Below are positions 1-8,841 of a stretch of 64,000 nt of DNA, piece by piece (the stretch's first letter is position 1; every line of letters begins with the position of its first letter). The notes below the pieces were generated by a model, which had not been told where the DNA came from, made no database searches, and worked only from the letters and a program-made list of their open reading frames with translations. This stretch comes from Rhodococcus qingshengii (lineage in GTDB: Bacteria; Actinomycetota; Actinomycetes; Mycobacteriales; Mycobacteriaceae), in contig NZ_JAJNCL010000012.1 of the NCBI RefSeq assembly GCF_021025955.1, forward strand, positions 109,156-173,155. The letters run 5' to 3'. The position numbers and the translations under genes were made by a program.

Positions 1-1
1 C

Positions 2-1012
2 ACAGAGCTACGAGTACTGGCAGGCGCCGTCGGAGTGGGAGCGCTCGTCGCGGTGGTCGCGGGGATCCGTCATCGCCGATCCACGCGCGGTTTGACCCTC
101 TCGAGCGACGTCGAACCCAACGCACTCCTGAAGACTCCGACGCTCAAAGCCGATATCAGCGAACTGACCACCGACGACGGTGCGATCATCAACGTCCGGG
201 CTTACGGTCCCGTCGACGGCGATCCGATCGTTCTCAGTCACGGATGGACGTGCTCTACCGAATTCTGGTACCCGCAGGTCAATGCGCTTGCCGGCGAGTA
301 TCGCGTCATTACCTACGATCAGCGCGGTCACGGCCGCAGCACCGTCGGCAATCTTCCGCTCGGCCCGGAAGTCCTCGCCGACGACCTGTCTGCAGTGCTG
401 GCAGCCACGGTTCGCGAGGACAAGAAGGCAGTCATCGTCGGTCACAGCATGGGCGGGATGAGTATCATCGCCTGGGCTGGTCGCCACCCCGACGAGGTCA
501 AGACGTACGCATCGGCGGTCATGCTCGCGAGCACCGCGAGCGAGAGGTTGATCGCGGAGACCACGGTCATCCCACTGCCCAATCGTTTTCCTCGGGTGCC
601 GGTCCCGGTGGGCCGCGCCATCCTCAGCTCGCCCGTTCCGTTCGTCTCCTCGGGCGCGATGACGAAGGCGATCCAATACGTCTCGATGTCACCGAACGCC
701 AGCAAGGCCGAGATTCAGTTCTGCGAGAACATCGTTCGTGAGTGCAAGCCCCGCATCCGTGGCGGTTGGGGAGCAGCGCTGAGCACCCTCGACATTCACG
801 AGGGACTCGACAATCTCGAAGTGCCGACCACCGTGCTCGTCGGCTCGCTCGATCGGCTCACTCCGCCGGTCCATGCGCGCAAGCTTGCGCAGGTCCTTGA
901 CGACGCCGGCAACCTCGAACGGTTGATCGTGTTGCCGGGCGTCGGTCATATGTCGTCGATCGAGAACATCGACGAGTTCGACAAGGAAATCGTGCGACTG
1001 CGCAACCTCTAG
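2..1012 (+). CDS. Alpha/beta hydrolase, 5' end outside window
   Basis: Hydrolase of the alpha/beta-fold superfamily; substrate unknown. The reading frame is already open at base 2, so the true start lies upstream and any start inside the window is arbitrary. The visible N-terminus is hydrophobic (a short Val/Ala/Gly-rich stretch followed by Arg residues), which suggests a membrane anchor. Family landmarks are an HGW oxyanion-hole segment, an RGHGRS loop, the nucleophile elbow GHSMGG (Ser), an acid in the VGSLDRLTP segment and a C-terminal GVGHMSS His. It converges with purU, with only 12 bp between the stops. The family call is secure; the reaction is not. Confidence 0.88.
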   Translation, partial: TELRVLAGAVGVGALVAVVAGIRHRRSTRGLTLSSDVEPNALLKTPTLKADISELTTDDGAIINVRAYGPVDGDPIVLSHGWTCSTEFWYPQVNALAGEYRVITYDQRGHGRSTVGNLPLGPEVLADDLSAVLAATVREDKKAVIVGHSMGGMSIIAWAGRHPDEVKTYASAVMLASTASERLIAETTVIPLPNRFPRVPVPVGRAILSSPVPFVSSGAMTKAIQYVSMSPNASKAEIQFCENIVRECKPRIRGGWGAALSTLDIHEGLDNLEVPTTVLVGSLDRLTPPVHARKLAQVLDDAGNLERLIVLPGVGHMSSIENIDEFDKEIVRLRNL

Positions 1013-1024
1013 CGCACCGCTGCT

Positions 1025-1912
1025 CTAGCTGAAGACAACCGTCTTGCGCCCGTGGACCAGGACACGATCCTCGAGATGCCAGCGTAGTCCGCGTGAGAGT
1101 ACGAGCTTTTCGATGTCCCGACCCTGACGGACCATGTCGGCGACATCGTCGGCATGGTCCACACGGATCACGTCCTGCTCGATGATCGGGCCGGCGTCGA
1201 GTTCGGCGGTCACGTAGTGGCACGTGGCGCCGATCAATTTCACACCGCGCGCGAAGGCCTGGTGGTACGGGCGAGCACCGATGAACGACGGCAAGAAGCT
1301 GTGGTGGATGTTGATCGCGCGGCCGGCCCAGTGCTCGCACAGTGATTCGGGCAGCACCTGCATGAAGCGTGCAAGAACCACGGCGTCGGGGTTGTGAGCG
1401 TCGACCAGGTCGCGGACCTTCTCGAAGGACGGTCCCCGTTCAGCCGGGTCCTTGGCGAACGGAACGTGGTGGAAGTCGATCCCGTGGCGCTCGGTGACAC
1501 TGCGCAGATCCTCATGATTGCCGATGACGGCGCTGATTTCGGCCGGGAGTTCCCCGCCCGCAGCGCGGCCCAGGAGATCATGCAAGCAGTGACCTTCCTT
1601 GCTCACGAGCAGCACGATCTTCTTGGGAGCACCCGAGTCGTGAAGAGTCCACTCGGTTTCCGGACCGATCTCGGCCGCAACAGCTTTGAACCGTTCACGA
1701 AGCTCGTCGATGCTCATGTTCACCGAAGACGCACGGACCGCCTGCCGCGTGAAGAACCATCCGGTGTCGGCATCGGCGTGATACGCAGCTTCCACGATCC
1801 ATCCACCGACGTCGGTGAGAAAGGTCGAGATGCGTGCGACGATGCCCGTGGTGTCGGGGCAGCCGAGGGACAGAACATAGCGACGATCATCGATCGAAGG
1901 TGCAGCGGTCAT
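1025..1912 (-). CDS. purU: Formyltetrahydrofolate deformylase
   Basis: Hydrolyses 10-formyl-THF to formate and THF, supplying formate for purine synthesis and balancing one-carbon pools. The 295-residue product begins with an ACT-like domain ([18 protein letters not shown]) and continues with a formyltransferase-type catalytic domain containing the [20 protein letters not shown] block with its His residues and an [16 protein letters not shown] segment. The ATG at 1912 was chosen because homology starts just after it; the longer open frame upstream overlaps the deoC promoter. It is divergent from deoC with about 64 bp between starts. Length is normal for the family. Confidence 0.95.
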   Translation of the reverse strand: MTAAPSIDDRRYVLSLGCPDTTGIVARISTFLTDVGGWIVEAAYHADADTGWFFTRQAVRASSVNMSIDELRERFKAVAAEIGPETEWTLHDSGAPKKIVLLVSKEGHCLHDLLGRAAGGELPAEISAVIGNHEDLRSVTERHGIDFHHVPFAKDPAERGPSFEKVRDLVDAHNPDAVVLARFMQVLPESLCEHWAGRAINIHHSFLPSFIGARPYHQAFARGVKLIGATCHYVTAELDAGPIIEQDVIRVDHADDVADMVRQGRDIEKLVLSRGLRWHLEDRVLVHGRKTVVFS

Positions 1913-1976
1913 GCGGCCTAGTCTCTCAGGTGCGGCTGCGGCGACGGTCGCGTGGTGGTGTGCCAAGCTTTCCATC

Positions 1977-2642
1977 ATGTCTGAAGCCGCACTCACTCGT
2001 TCCCAGGTTGCCGCGATGGTGGACCACACTCTGCTCAAACCCGAAGCCACCGCAGCCGATGTGACCGCCCTGATCGACGAAGCACGCAGCCTCGGTGTGC
2101 TCGCTGTCTGCGTCTCGCCGTCGATGTTGCCGATTCGCGCCGAAGGACTGGTGACGGCGGCCGTCGTCGGATTCCCGTCGGGGAAGCATCATTCACTGGT
2201 CAAGGGCGCTGAAGCGCGACTGGCCGTCGATCAAGGCGCAGCCGAGGTCGACATGGTCATCGACGTAGGAGCGGCGGTCGCCGGCGACTACAGCGCGGTG
2301 TTGGCAGACATCCTCACCGTCCGCGAGGCGATGGGGGAGAGCGCGATCCTCAAAGTGATCCTCGAAACCGCAGCGCTGTCCGACGAGGCCATCGTCGAAT
2401 GCTGCCGCGCAGCCGTGCGCGCCGGGGCGAACTTCGTCAAGACCTCCACCGGATTCCACCCTGCAGGCGGGGCAACTGTCGAGGCCGTCACACTGATGGC
2501 GCAGACCGTCGGTCCGGGCGTGGGAGTCAAGGCCAGTGGCGGAATACGTACGACGCAGGCGGCACTCGACATGATCGCGGCCGGTGCCACCCGCCTCGGA
2601 TTGTCCGGAACCCGAGCAGTATTGGACGGTCTGACCGACTAG
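1977..2642 (+). CDS. deoC: Deoxyribose-phosphate aldolase
   Basis: Class I aldolase that cleaves 2-deoxyribose-5-phosphate to glyceraldehyde-3-phosphate and acetaldehyde in deoxynucleoside catabolism. The 221-residue TIM barrel carries [10 protein letters not shown] near the N-terminus, the EVDMVIDVG segment, the ILKVILET strand and the FVKTSTGF strand with the expected Schiff-base lysine, followed by [10 protein letters not shown]. The start is the ATG at 1977; translation upstream lacks homology. Its stop overlaps the stop of the convergent DUF2993 gene in the shared bases CTAG. In M. tuberculosis deoC (Rv0478) opens the same gene block. Confidence 0.96.
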   Translation: MSEAALTRSQVAAMVDHTLLKPEATAADVTALIDEARSLGVLAVCVSPSMLPIRAEGLVTAAVVGFPSGKHHSLVKGAEARLAVDQGAAEVDMVIDVGAAVAGDYSAVLADILTVREAMGESAILKVILETAALSDEAIVECCRAAVRAGANFVKTSTGFHPAGGATVEAVTLMAQTVGPGVGVKASGGIRTTQAALDMIAAGATRLGLSGTRAVLDGLTD

Positions 2643-3409
2643 GTCAGCAGGCCGCAGCTGTCCGGCACCGCCGAGGTGTTCTGGTTGTTCGCGTCGGCGA
2701 CGGGCATGGCGTAGGCGCCACCCTCGAGCGAGATCTCGATAGCGTCGTCGGTGACGGTCAGTTCCGTGGGCTTCATGTCCAGCGGGTATGTCTGCAGGCT
2801 GTCGGTGAGTGTCTGGACGATGCCGTCGACCAGGTCGGTCGGCAGACCCAATCCGAGAATCTCGGCACCGACGGTCTGAACGTCGACCACTCCGTTGGTG
2901 ACGGTGGGCTTGACCGTGAGCTTCGCGAGCCCGACCGGTCCGACGTCGAATGCGAGTGTTCCGGCGCTCGAGTCGGCGGTGACGCCGGAGACGAGGCCAC
3001 CGAAGGTCTGCTCCTGCAAAGTGGCGAGAATGCCTGCGGTAGACCAGTTGACGTCGGCGCTGGAGCTGCCGATGGTGCCGCTGTTACCCGCCGAGGGCTG
3101 CAAGTTGATGTCGTTCACCTTCGCGTGAACCTGCATTCCCGTTGCGGGGCCGAACGAAGAGTCGTCACTGTCGATGCTGATGTACGGCACCTTCTTGTCG
3201 ACTGCCTGCAGGAGTACGGGTTTCCAGCTCAACCCGACATCGACCTGGGATCCCAGTTCGCTCTGGAACTGGTCGGCCATGCAGGTCTTCACCTGGTTGC
3301 GTACGTACAGTTCTCCACCGACGAGTGCCGCGACGAGTACGGCGATCACCACGAGAAGGATGATGAGCACTCGGTTGCGCGGACGAGGGTTGTTCGCTGC
3401 GACAGTCAT
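2639..3409 (-). CDS. DUF2993 (LmeA-like) membrane-anchored protein
   Basis: A 256-residue protein with an N-terminal basic stretch, one strong transmembrane segment (about residues 13-35, Leu/Ile/Val-rich) and a large extracytoplasmic domain that resembles the DUF2993 family. Members of this family include LmeA, a periplasmic phospholipid-binding protein of mannan/lipomannan maturation. The ATG at 3409 places the anchor at the N-terminus; upstream codons look non-coding. It is convergent with deoC, like the Rv0478/Rv0479c pair. A role in envelope lipid handling is inferred from the family only. Confidence 0.75.
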   Translation of the reverse strand: MTVAANNPRPRNRVLIILLVVIAVLVAALVGGELYVRNQVKTCMADQFQSELGSQVDVGLSWKPVLLQAVDKKVPYISIDSDDSSFGPATGMQVHAKVNDINLQPSAGNSGTIGSSSADVNWSTAGILATLQEQTFGGLVSGVTADSSAGTLAFDVGPVGLAKLTVKPTVTNGVVDVQTVGAEILGLGLPTDLVDGIVQTLTDSLQTYPLDMKPTELTVTDDAIEISLEGGAYAMPVADANNQNTSAVPDSCGLLT

Positions 3410-3536
3410 TCGCCAGATTCTTCCCGACGAGTCTGAACGAACTCTGTGAATACGCACTTCTTCATTCCTGTGATGCGCGACACAGTCGCCCGTAGTCTGT
3501 TCGAAACGGCGTTTTCGACGGTCACCGGAGGTGGTC

Positions 3537-4115
3537 ATGGCTTCGGACTACGAGTCACTCGAGCTGCTGGCGCTACGACAGTGTGGATTTGTCACGGCTC
3601 TGCAGGCATCCGAACTGGGTTTCGGTCTGGCCTTGATGGACGAGATGACGGAATCCGGAGCTTGGACGACTGAGTGTCGCGGACTTTTTCGCCTCGAATG
3701 CGTCAGACATACTGCCTTGGACGAGTTTGCGAAGTGGTGTACGTGGTTCGCCGGTAGCGCCACTGTTTCGCACTACAGTGCCGCAGATCTGCACGGCCTC
3801 GGGCACCTGCAACCTCGCTTCATTCATCTCTCCGTTGCGCACCCTCTCGCGGCGCCGACCCGCCAGGTCGCCCTGCACCGACTGCCGCTCGCGGATGACG
3901 AGTGTGAACAGATCGGGCCCATCCGCATCACCACACCGTTGCGTACCGTGCACGACCTGGCTTCCGGTGGAATTTCCCAAGTCCTACTCAACGAAGTAGT
4001 CGCCGATGCGGTGGCGATCGGTCGACTCGACGCGCACGAGTTGTATCTCTCGTGTGAGAACGCGAGTGTGGATGTTGCTGTTCGAGTGGAGTTGGCGCTC
4101 GCCGCAAGCCTGTAA
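3537..4115 (+). CDS. AbiEi antitoxin-like protein, orphan
   Basis: A 192-residue protein with an N-terminal winged-helix-like segment (LLALRQCGFVTALQASELG) and the SHYSAADLHGLG and TTPLRTVHDLA signatures of actinobacterial AbiEi-type proteins. In type IV toxin-antitoxin systems AbiEi is a DNA-binding antitoxin paired with an AbiEii nucleotidyltransferase. Here no nucleotidyltransferase follows and the C-terminus ends soon after the core, without the restriction-endonuclease-like tail that many actinobacterial relatives have. The start at 3537 is set by GGAGG at 3527-3531. It may be a solitary regulator or a decayed system. Family assignment is moderate, function unknown. Confidence 0.6.
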   Translation: MASDYESLELLALRQCGFVTALQASELGFGLALMDEMTESGAWTTECRGLFRLECVRHTALDEFAKWCTWFAGSATVSHYSAADLHGLGHLQPRFIHLSVAHPLAAPTRQVALHRLPLADDECEQIGPIRITTPLRTVHDLASGGISQVLLNEVVADAVAIGRLDAHELYLSCENASVDVAVRVELALAASL

Positions 4116-4426
4116 TCGAGATTGATTTTTTATGCTTCTGCGACCTTCTGGCATCACGTCCGAAATCGAATATGACGCCGATATCAGAGATTTGAGATGT
4201 GCAACTTCGGGGCGAACATTTTCTCTTTCCTGCAGGTAGAACGACATCGAGATCGGTGGTCTAGGACTTTCGGCCTAGTGTTATTGCAGATCGGCGATGT
4301 CGCAGATGAACTAAATCTGCGAAAAGCGTAGTTACTTTACAGTCAATGGGATAACGTCACGGCATCGAAAGCAGACGGACGCTTGTCCTGGACGGCTGTC
4401 TGCCCCCGTTGTCGAGAGGGTTGTGG
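4116..4426 (+). promoter_or_regulatory. Leader/promoter region of the Ig-repeat genes
   Basis: This 311-bp gap is more AT-rich than its surroundings. It holds a TTTTTT tract just after the AbiEi-like gene, a perfect inverted repeat at 4261-4278, and an AT-rich stretch with GATAAC at 4350-4355 that could be a -10 element. GAGAGG at 4415-4420 is the likely ribosome binding site for the ATG at 4427. No additional gene is recognised. Confidence 0.5.
4261..4278 (+). promoter_or_regulatory. Inverted repeat resembling a DosR/DevR box
   Basis: The 18 bases CTAGGACTTTCGGCCTAG have 5-bp perfect outer arms (CTAGG/CCTAG) and a GGACTTTCGGCC core, close to the GGGACTTTNGGCCC-like boxes bound by the hypoxia regulator DosR in mycobacteria. 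It lies about 150 bp upstream of the first Ig-repeat gene. The outer GGG/CCC bases are not fully matched, so the assignment is tentative. Confidence 0.35.
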
Positions 4427-5860
4427 ATGTCCGTGAGTGGTGTTCGTCGTGTTGTCGGTGGTTTGAGTGTGTTTGCTGTTGCTGCCGGTTTCGCGGTGGT
4501 TGCGGGTGTCGGGGTTGCTGGTGCTGCTCCGGTGACGGCTGAGTTCAATTCCGATGGGTACAAGGTGACTCGGACGATCAGTAACGGCACGCCGTCCGAG
4601 GGTGATGTGATCACCTCGAAGACGGTGTTCAAGCGAACTGCCGCGGTTCACAATATGTATGCGGTGCGCGATTTTCATCCGGCGTGCATGACATACGTCG
4701 ACGGTTCGGCGACGGTGAACGGTAGTGCGTTCAGGGTCAACGAGGTGGCTGCTGATTCTGTTCGGTTGAGTGCGGGTGCTACGGAATGGCCGATGTGGGG
4801 CGGCGACGTGAAGACGTTCGAGTTCCAGTACCGCGTTGGTGCGGATTGTGCGCGTGGTACCGATTTGTCGACGACGGTGCATTTCGACGGCACGGTGTTC
4901 GTTGACGACACGACAAATGGTCGTGGTCCGTCGATCAACGTTCAGAAGAATGTTTCGACGACCGCCGTGTCGCCGGTCAGTGGGGCTCAGGTGGGACAAC
5001 CGGTGACGTTGAGTGCGACTGTAACCGGTGGTGCCGACGGTGATCAGGTGGAGTTCTTCGACGCCGGTTCCAAAATCGGTGCAGGCTCTCTTGCCAATGG
5101 TGTTGCAACACTTGCCTGGACGCCGACCACCCGTGGAGACCACTCGATCACAGCGAAGTTCGCCGACACGGCGCGTGCCGTCGGTTCGGCTTCGGCAGCG
5201 CTGATCGTGAACGTTTCGCAGGCCGACGTTCAGTCCAGCACGACCCTGGCGCCGATCTCGGGCGCCCAGGTCGGCAAGTCGACCGCGCTCAAGGCAACGG
5301 TATCTGCGTCGGGCACCGGCGGAACGGTCACGTTCAAGGTCGGTGGAACGGTGCTGGCTTCGGTACCGGTGGCAGGCAACGGTGAAGCCACCTACGCCTG
5401 GGTTCCGACGGTTGCCGGTGCGCAGACGGTGGAAGCCGTATTCTCCGGCCGATCGGGCGTCACCGGGTCGAGTACCACCGCAAATGTAACAGTGGCCGAA
5501 CAGCCCGCTGGAACAACAAGTTCCACAACAGATCTCAGTGTAGGAGCGGGGCAGGTGGGCGTAACGCAGACCATCTCCGCTCAGGTCAGCCCAGCAAATG
5601 CCGGTGGCACAGTCACCTTCAAGGACGGTGAGTCGGTCATCGGCACGGCAACGGTCGATTCGTCCGGAAAAGCCAGTCTTTCGTGGAAGCCCGCAACTCA
5701 GGGTCAGCGAGTTGTCGCTGCCGAGTACTCGGGCGCTGGAACGGTGACGGCGTCGTCCGATCAGGTCTCCGTCCAGATCGCCGCACCGGTTGACGGTGGA
5801 GAACCCGGCAACGGTGGAACCGGTTCGCTCGGCAGCCTGGGCAACATCTTCGGCTCCTAG
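4427..5860 (+). CDS. Secreted Ig-like repeat protein (three repeats)
   Basis: A 477-residue exported protein. Residues 1 to about 35 form a signal peptide (RRVV, Ala/Val-rich core, cleavage near GAAP). A domain of about 140 residues follows with two cysteines (HPACMTY and GADCARG) that could form a disulfide. Then come three Ig-like (Big_3_5-type) repeats, each with a GGTVTFK or DQVEFFD strand and an AxYSG or AxFSG strand, and a Gly-rich tail ending GSLGSLGNIFGS. No LPXTG motif or lipobox is seen, so attachment is unclear; a surface or adhesive role is inferred. RBS GAGAGG sets the start. Bases 4460-4950 are identical to the next gene, while the repeats diverge. The shared block uses many T-ending codons, unlike its neighbours. 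Confidence 0.85.
   Translation: MSVSGVRRVVGGLSVFAVAAGFAVVAGVGVAGAAPVTAEFNSDGYKVTRTISNGTPSEGDVITSKTVFKRTAAVHNMYAVRDFHPACMTYVDGSATVNGSAFRVNEVAADSVRLSAGATEWPMWGGDVKTFEFQYRVGADCARGTDLSTTVHFDGTVFVDDTTNGRGPSINVQKNVSTTAVSPVSGAQVGQPVTLSATVTGGADGDQVEFFDAGSKIGAGSLANGVATLAWTPTTRGDHSITAKFADTARAVGSASAALIVNVSQADVQSSTTLAPISGAQVGKSTALKATVSASGTGGTVTFKVGGTVLASVPVAGNGEATYAWVPTVAGAQTVEAVFSGRSGVTGSSTTANVTVAEQPAGTTSSTTDLSVGAGQVGVTQTISAQVSPANAGGTVTFKDGESVIGTATVDSSGKASLSWKPATQGQRVVAAEYSGAGTVTASSDQVSVQIAAPVDGGEPGNGGTGSLGSLGNIFGS
4460..4950 (+). repeat. Copy 1 of a 491-bp perfect direct repeat
   Basis: Base-by-base comparison shows 4460-4950 identical to 5975-6465 (offset 1515). It covers most of the signal peptide and the whole N-terminal domain, including all synonymous positions, and stops at the junction to the first Ig repeat. 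This indicates recent duplication or gene conversion. Confidence 0.95.
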
Positions 5861-5872
5861 CCACCGACACCT

Positions 5873-5910
5873 GGTGATGCCCCGCCCGCGTTCGGCGGCG
5901 GGGCATCACC
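5873..5910 (+). terminator. Strong hairpin after first Ig-repeat gene
   Basis: GGTGATGCCCCGCC pairs perfectly with GGCGGGGCATCACC around a 10-base loop. It starts 12 bp after the stop codon. No U-run follows, which is common for actinobacterial terminators. It would separate the two paralogues transcriptionally or attenuate readthrough. Confidence 0.75.
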
Positions 5911-5941
5911 CATTTCGCTCACTTCTCGAGAAGGAAAAGCT

Positions 5942-7975
5942 ATGTCTGTAGGTTCTGCCCGCCGTGCAGTTGCAGGTTTGAGTGTGTTTGCTGTTGCTGC
6001 CGGTTTCGCGGTGGTTGCGGGTGTCGGGGTTGCTGGTGCTGCTCCGGTGACGGCTGAGTTCAATTCCGATGGGTACAAGGTGACTCGGACGATCAGTAAC
6101 GGCACGCCGTCCGAGGGTGATGTGATCACCTCGAAGACGGTGTTCAAGCGAACTGCCGCGGTTCACAATATGTATGCGGTGCGCGATTTTCATCCGGCGT
6201 GCATGACATACGTCGACGGTTCGGCGACGGTGAACGGTAGTGCGTTCAGGGTCAACGAGGTGGCTGCTGATTCTGTTCGGTTGAGTGCGGGTGCTACGGA
6301 ATGGCCGATGTGGGGCGGCGACGTGAAGACGTTCGAGTTCCAGTACCGCGTTGGTGCGGATTGTGCGCGTGGTACCGATTTGTCGACGACGGTGCATTTC
6401 GACGGCACGGTGTTCGTTGACGACACGACAAATGGTCGTGGTCCGTCGATCAACGTTCAGAAGAACGTCTCGACGACGACCCTGTCTCCCGCGGACGCCG
6501 TCAAGGTAGGGCAGTCTGTTGCGCTGAAGGCGGCAGTGACCGGTGGTGCCGACGGTGATTCGGTGGAGTTCTTCGACGGTGCCACCAAGATCGGTGCGGG
6601 CACGCTCGCCAATGGTGTTGCAACACTTGCCTGGACAGCTGCTGACGTTCGAACGCACAGCGTGACGGCCAAATATCTCGGCAATGCGAAGGTAGCGACC
6701 TCGACGTCGTCGGCCGTCGACGTCGTCGTCTCCGAAGCCGACAAGAGCACTGCAACGACGATCACCGGTCCCGCAAGTGCTGTGGCGGGTGAGTCCGTGA
6801 CCGTCGAGGCTACGGTGTCGCCTACTCCAGCGGGTGGCACGGTGCAGTTCAAGGACGGTGTAACCGACCTCGGCGGCGCCGTTACCGTCGATGCCAACGG
6901 CAAGGCTTCGCTGACGAATTCCTTTGCAGAAGGAGCGCATTCGATCGTGGCGGTGTACTCCGGTTCCGGCGTATACCAGGCCTCGACGTCCGCGCCGCAT
7001 GCGTTGACGGTCGCTCCGGTAGTGGTCGAGGAGAGCACCGCGACTACCCTCGTCGGCCCGTCGACAGGTTCAACGGGGGAGGCCTTGTCGTTCACTGCCT
7101 CCGTCTCGACCGGTGTTGCAGGTGGAACCGTGCAGTTCAAGGAAGGTGGCAGGGATCTGGGCTCCCCGATTCTCGTGGACGCCTCGGGTAAGGCAACAAC
7201 CACGCCGACCTTCAACTTGGCGGGCGAGTACAGCATCACTGCTGTGTTCTCGGGCTCGGGAAACTACCTGGGTTCGACGTCGAACATCCAGACTGTGAAC
7301 GTCAAGGCGCCGGCTCCCACCGACCAGCAGACCCAAACGGCCTTGACCGTTCCGGCGGATGCAAAAACCGGTACGGCAGTTGGTCTCTCCGTGATCATCA
7401 CGCCGACTCCGGTAGGCGGTACGGTGCAGTTCAAGGACGGCTCGGGCAATCTCGGCTCGCCGGTGTCCGTTGTGGACGGCAAGGCGTCGATCATGTACGA
7501 GTTCGCGAGCGTCGGCACTCACGACATCACGGCCGTCTACTCGGGTGCATCAGGATTCCTCACCTCTACCTCGGCCGCGCGGGCGGTTTCGGTCACAGCT
7601 CCGGCCGCGGAGGATCAGGAAACGTCCATCACCGTGAGCGCCCCGGCGTCAGCGGTCAAGGGCGCGAAGGTCGATCTTGTTGCGGCAGTTGTACCTATGC
7701 TCAGCGCAGGAACGGTCCAGTTCATGGATGGAGCCACCCCGATCGGTGGACCGGTTGCCGTGGTGAACGGCAAGGCCACGCTCTCGCATACTTTCACCGA
7801 ACTCGGCGATCGTCGAATCACCGCGGTGTTCAGCGGAACTGACGGCTACCTCGGTTCCGAGACCCAGGCTGCAGTCACCGTCAAGGTCACGGCAGAGTCT
7901 GACGGCGGCGATCCCGGCAACGGCGGCAGTTCGACCGGTTCGCTGGGAAGCCTGGAAAACATCTTCGGGTCCTAG
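5942..7975 (+). CDS. Secreted Ig-like repeat protein (five repeats)
   Basis: Paralogue of the preceding gene, 677 residues. The signal peptide (VAGLSVFAVAAGF core, cleavage near GAAP) and the two-cysteine N-terminal domain are the same in both proteins. It carries five Ig-like repeats of about 95 residues, four of them with a GGTVQFKDG-type or AGTVQFMDG strand and an ITAVFSG/AVYSG strand, separated by acidic linkers. The tail ends GSLGSLENIFGS. RBS GAGAAGGAAAAG lies just before the ATG at 5942. The repeats are diverged from those of the first protein, so repeat number and sequence vary behind a conserved head. Likely extracellular or wall-associated; ligand unknown. Confidence 0.85.
   Translation: MSVGSARRAVAGLSVFAVAAGFAVVAGVGVAGAAPVTAEFNSDGYKVTRTISNGTPSEGDVITSKTVFKRTAAVHNMYAVRDFHPACMTYVDGSATVNGSAFRVNEVAADSVRLSAGATEWPMWGGDVKTFEFQYRVGADCARGTDLSTTVHFDGTVFVDDTTNGRGPSINVQKNVSTTTLSPADAVKVGQSVALKAAVTGGADGDSVEFFDGATKIGAGTLANGVATLAWTAADVRTHSVTAKYLGNAKVATSTSSAVDVVVSEADKSTATTITGPASAVAGESVTVEATVSPTPAGGTVQFKDGVTDLGGAVTVDANGKASLTNSFAEGAHSIVAVYSGSGVYQASTSAPHALTVAPVVVEESTATTLVGPSTGSTGEALSFTASVSTGVAGGTVQFKEGGRDLGSPILVDASGKATTTPTFNLAGEYSITAVFSGSGNYLGSTSNIQTVNVKAPAPTDQQTQTALTVPADAKTGTAVGLSVIITPTPVGGTVQFKDGSGNLGSPVSVVDGKASIMYEFASVGTHDITAVYSGASGFLTSTSAARAVSVTAPAAEDQETSITVSAPASAVKGAKVDLVAAVVPMLSAGTVQFMDGATPIGGPVAVVNGKATLSHTFTELGDRRITAVFSGTDGYLGSETQAAVTVKVTAESDGGDPGNGGSSTGSLGSLENIFGS
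5975..6465 (+). repeat. Copy 2 of a 491-bp perfect direct repeat
   Basis: Identical to 4460-4950. Shorter patches of near identity continue into the first Ig repeat (for example the bases encoding ANGVATLAW), which suggests conversion tracts rather than a clean single duplication. Confidence 0.95.
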
Positions 7976-7993
7976 CCCGACGCCGGCACGAAG

Positions 7994-8030
7994 ACGCCCC
8001 GCTGCGGAGAACACCTCCGCGGCGGGGCGT
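7994..8030 (+). terminator. Bidirectional hairpin terminator
   Basis: ACGCCCCGCTGCGGAG pairs with CTCCGCGGCGGGGCGT (15 of 16 positions) around a 5-base loop. It lies between the convergent Ig-repeat gene and the methyltransferase gene and can serve both. Confidence 0.75.
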
Positions 8031-8045
8031 TTCCCGTCTGCGAGT

Positions 8046-8834
8046 TCAGGGATTCGGCGCTACGACATGCCAGGGCACGGTCAAGATGCAGTCACGAAGG
8101 CGTCGACGCGCGGGTTGGACGGGAATTCCCTGTGCCCGAAGAATTTCCAAGGCGGCGGCCCACCGGTGGCGAGGTCCGAACGAGGCGTGCGGCGCAGCAG
8201 TGGCCCAGGCTCGATCGGCAGCGCTCAGCAACGCATGGATCGGCTCGCCCGGAACATTGCGATGGATGAGAGCCTTCGGCAGTCGTTCCGCGATGTCGGA
8301 CGGTCGCTCGATGTCGAAGGGGTCCCAAGCCAATGTCAGCGTCAGCGGACGATCGGCGTCGAGAAGTACCCAGGCGCAACGCCTCCCGAGTTCGTCGCAG
8401 GTGCCGTCGAGTAACAGTCCGCCCGGTGCGAGACCGGACTGGATGTGCGACCAGGCCGAATCAACCGCGTCCTCCGGGTACTGCCGGAGAACGTTGAATG
8501 CGCGCACGAAAACGGGTGTGAGACCGGCCAGTTCGAATCCACCGCGGGCGAAGCTGACACCGTCACGACTCTCGACCACGCGGGCGGGGTCGATCTCGAG
8601 TCCGATGACCCGTCGGTCCCGCCGGACAGCGGTGAGGCGGCTTGCCATCTCGAAGGTGGTATCCGGCCTCGCCCCGTATCCGAGGTCGACTATCAACGGA
8701 TCGGCTGCGTTGTTCAGGGCGTGCGCGATCGTGCGGTTGTGGACGATCCACCGGTCACTTCGTCGCAGTCTGTTGATCCCCGTCGTGCCACGGGTGATGA
8801 CCCCCTCGATCTTCGGGGGTGGAGCCTTCTTCAC
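8046..8834 (-). CDS. Class I SAM-dependent methyltransferase-like protein
   Basis: A 262-residue protein with a Rossmann-type SAM site: VDLGYGARPDTT (motif I), GLEIDPARV (motif II acid) and a PEDAVDSAWSHIQSGLAPGGLLLDGTCDE segment matching motifs IV and V. The substrate is unknown. It starts at a GTG (8834) with a basic, Pro/Lys-rich leader. The DUF2505 gene upstream ends 7 bp before its start, so the two are probably co-transcribed. It faces the Ig-repeat gene across a shared terminator. Confidence 0.7.
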   Translation of the reverse strand: MKKAPPPKIEGVITRGTTGINRLRRSDRWIVHNRTIAHALNNAADPLIVDLGYGARPDTTFEMASRLTAVRRDRRVIGLEIDPARVVESRDGVSFARGGFELAGLTPVFVRAFNVLRQYPEDAVDSAWSHIQSGLAPGGLLLDGTCDELGRRCAWVLLDADRPLTLTLAWDPFDIERPSDIAERLPKALIHRNVPGEPIHALLSAADRAWATAAPHASFGPRHRWAAALEILRAQGIPVQPARRRLRDCILTVPWHVVAPNP

Positions 8835-8841
8835 GGCGGGT

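Noticed and set aside
5240..7900. Possible CRISPR-like or satellite repetition
   Set aside because: The periodicity is that of about 95-residue Ig-like protein repeats and the DNA units are too diverged.
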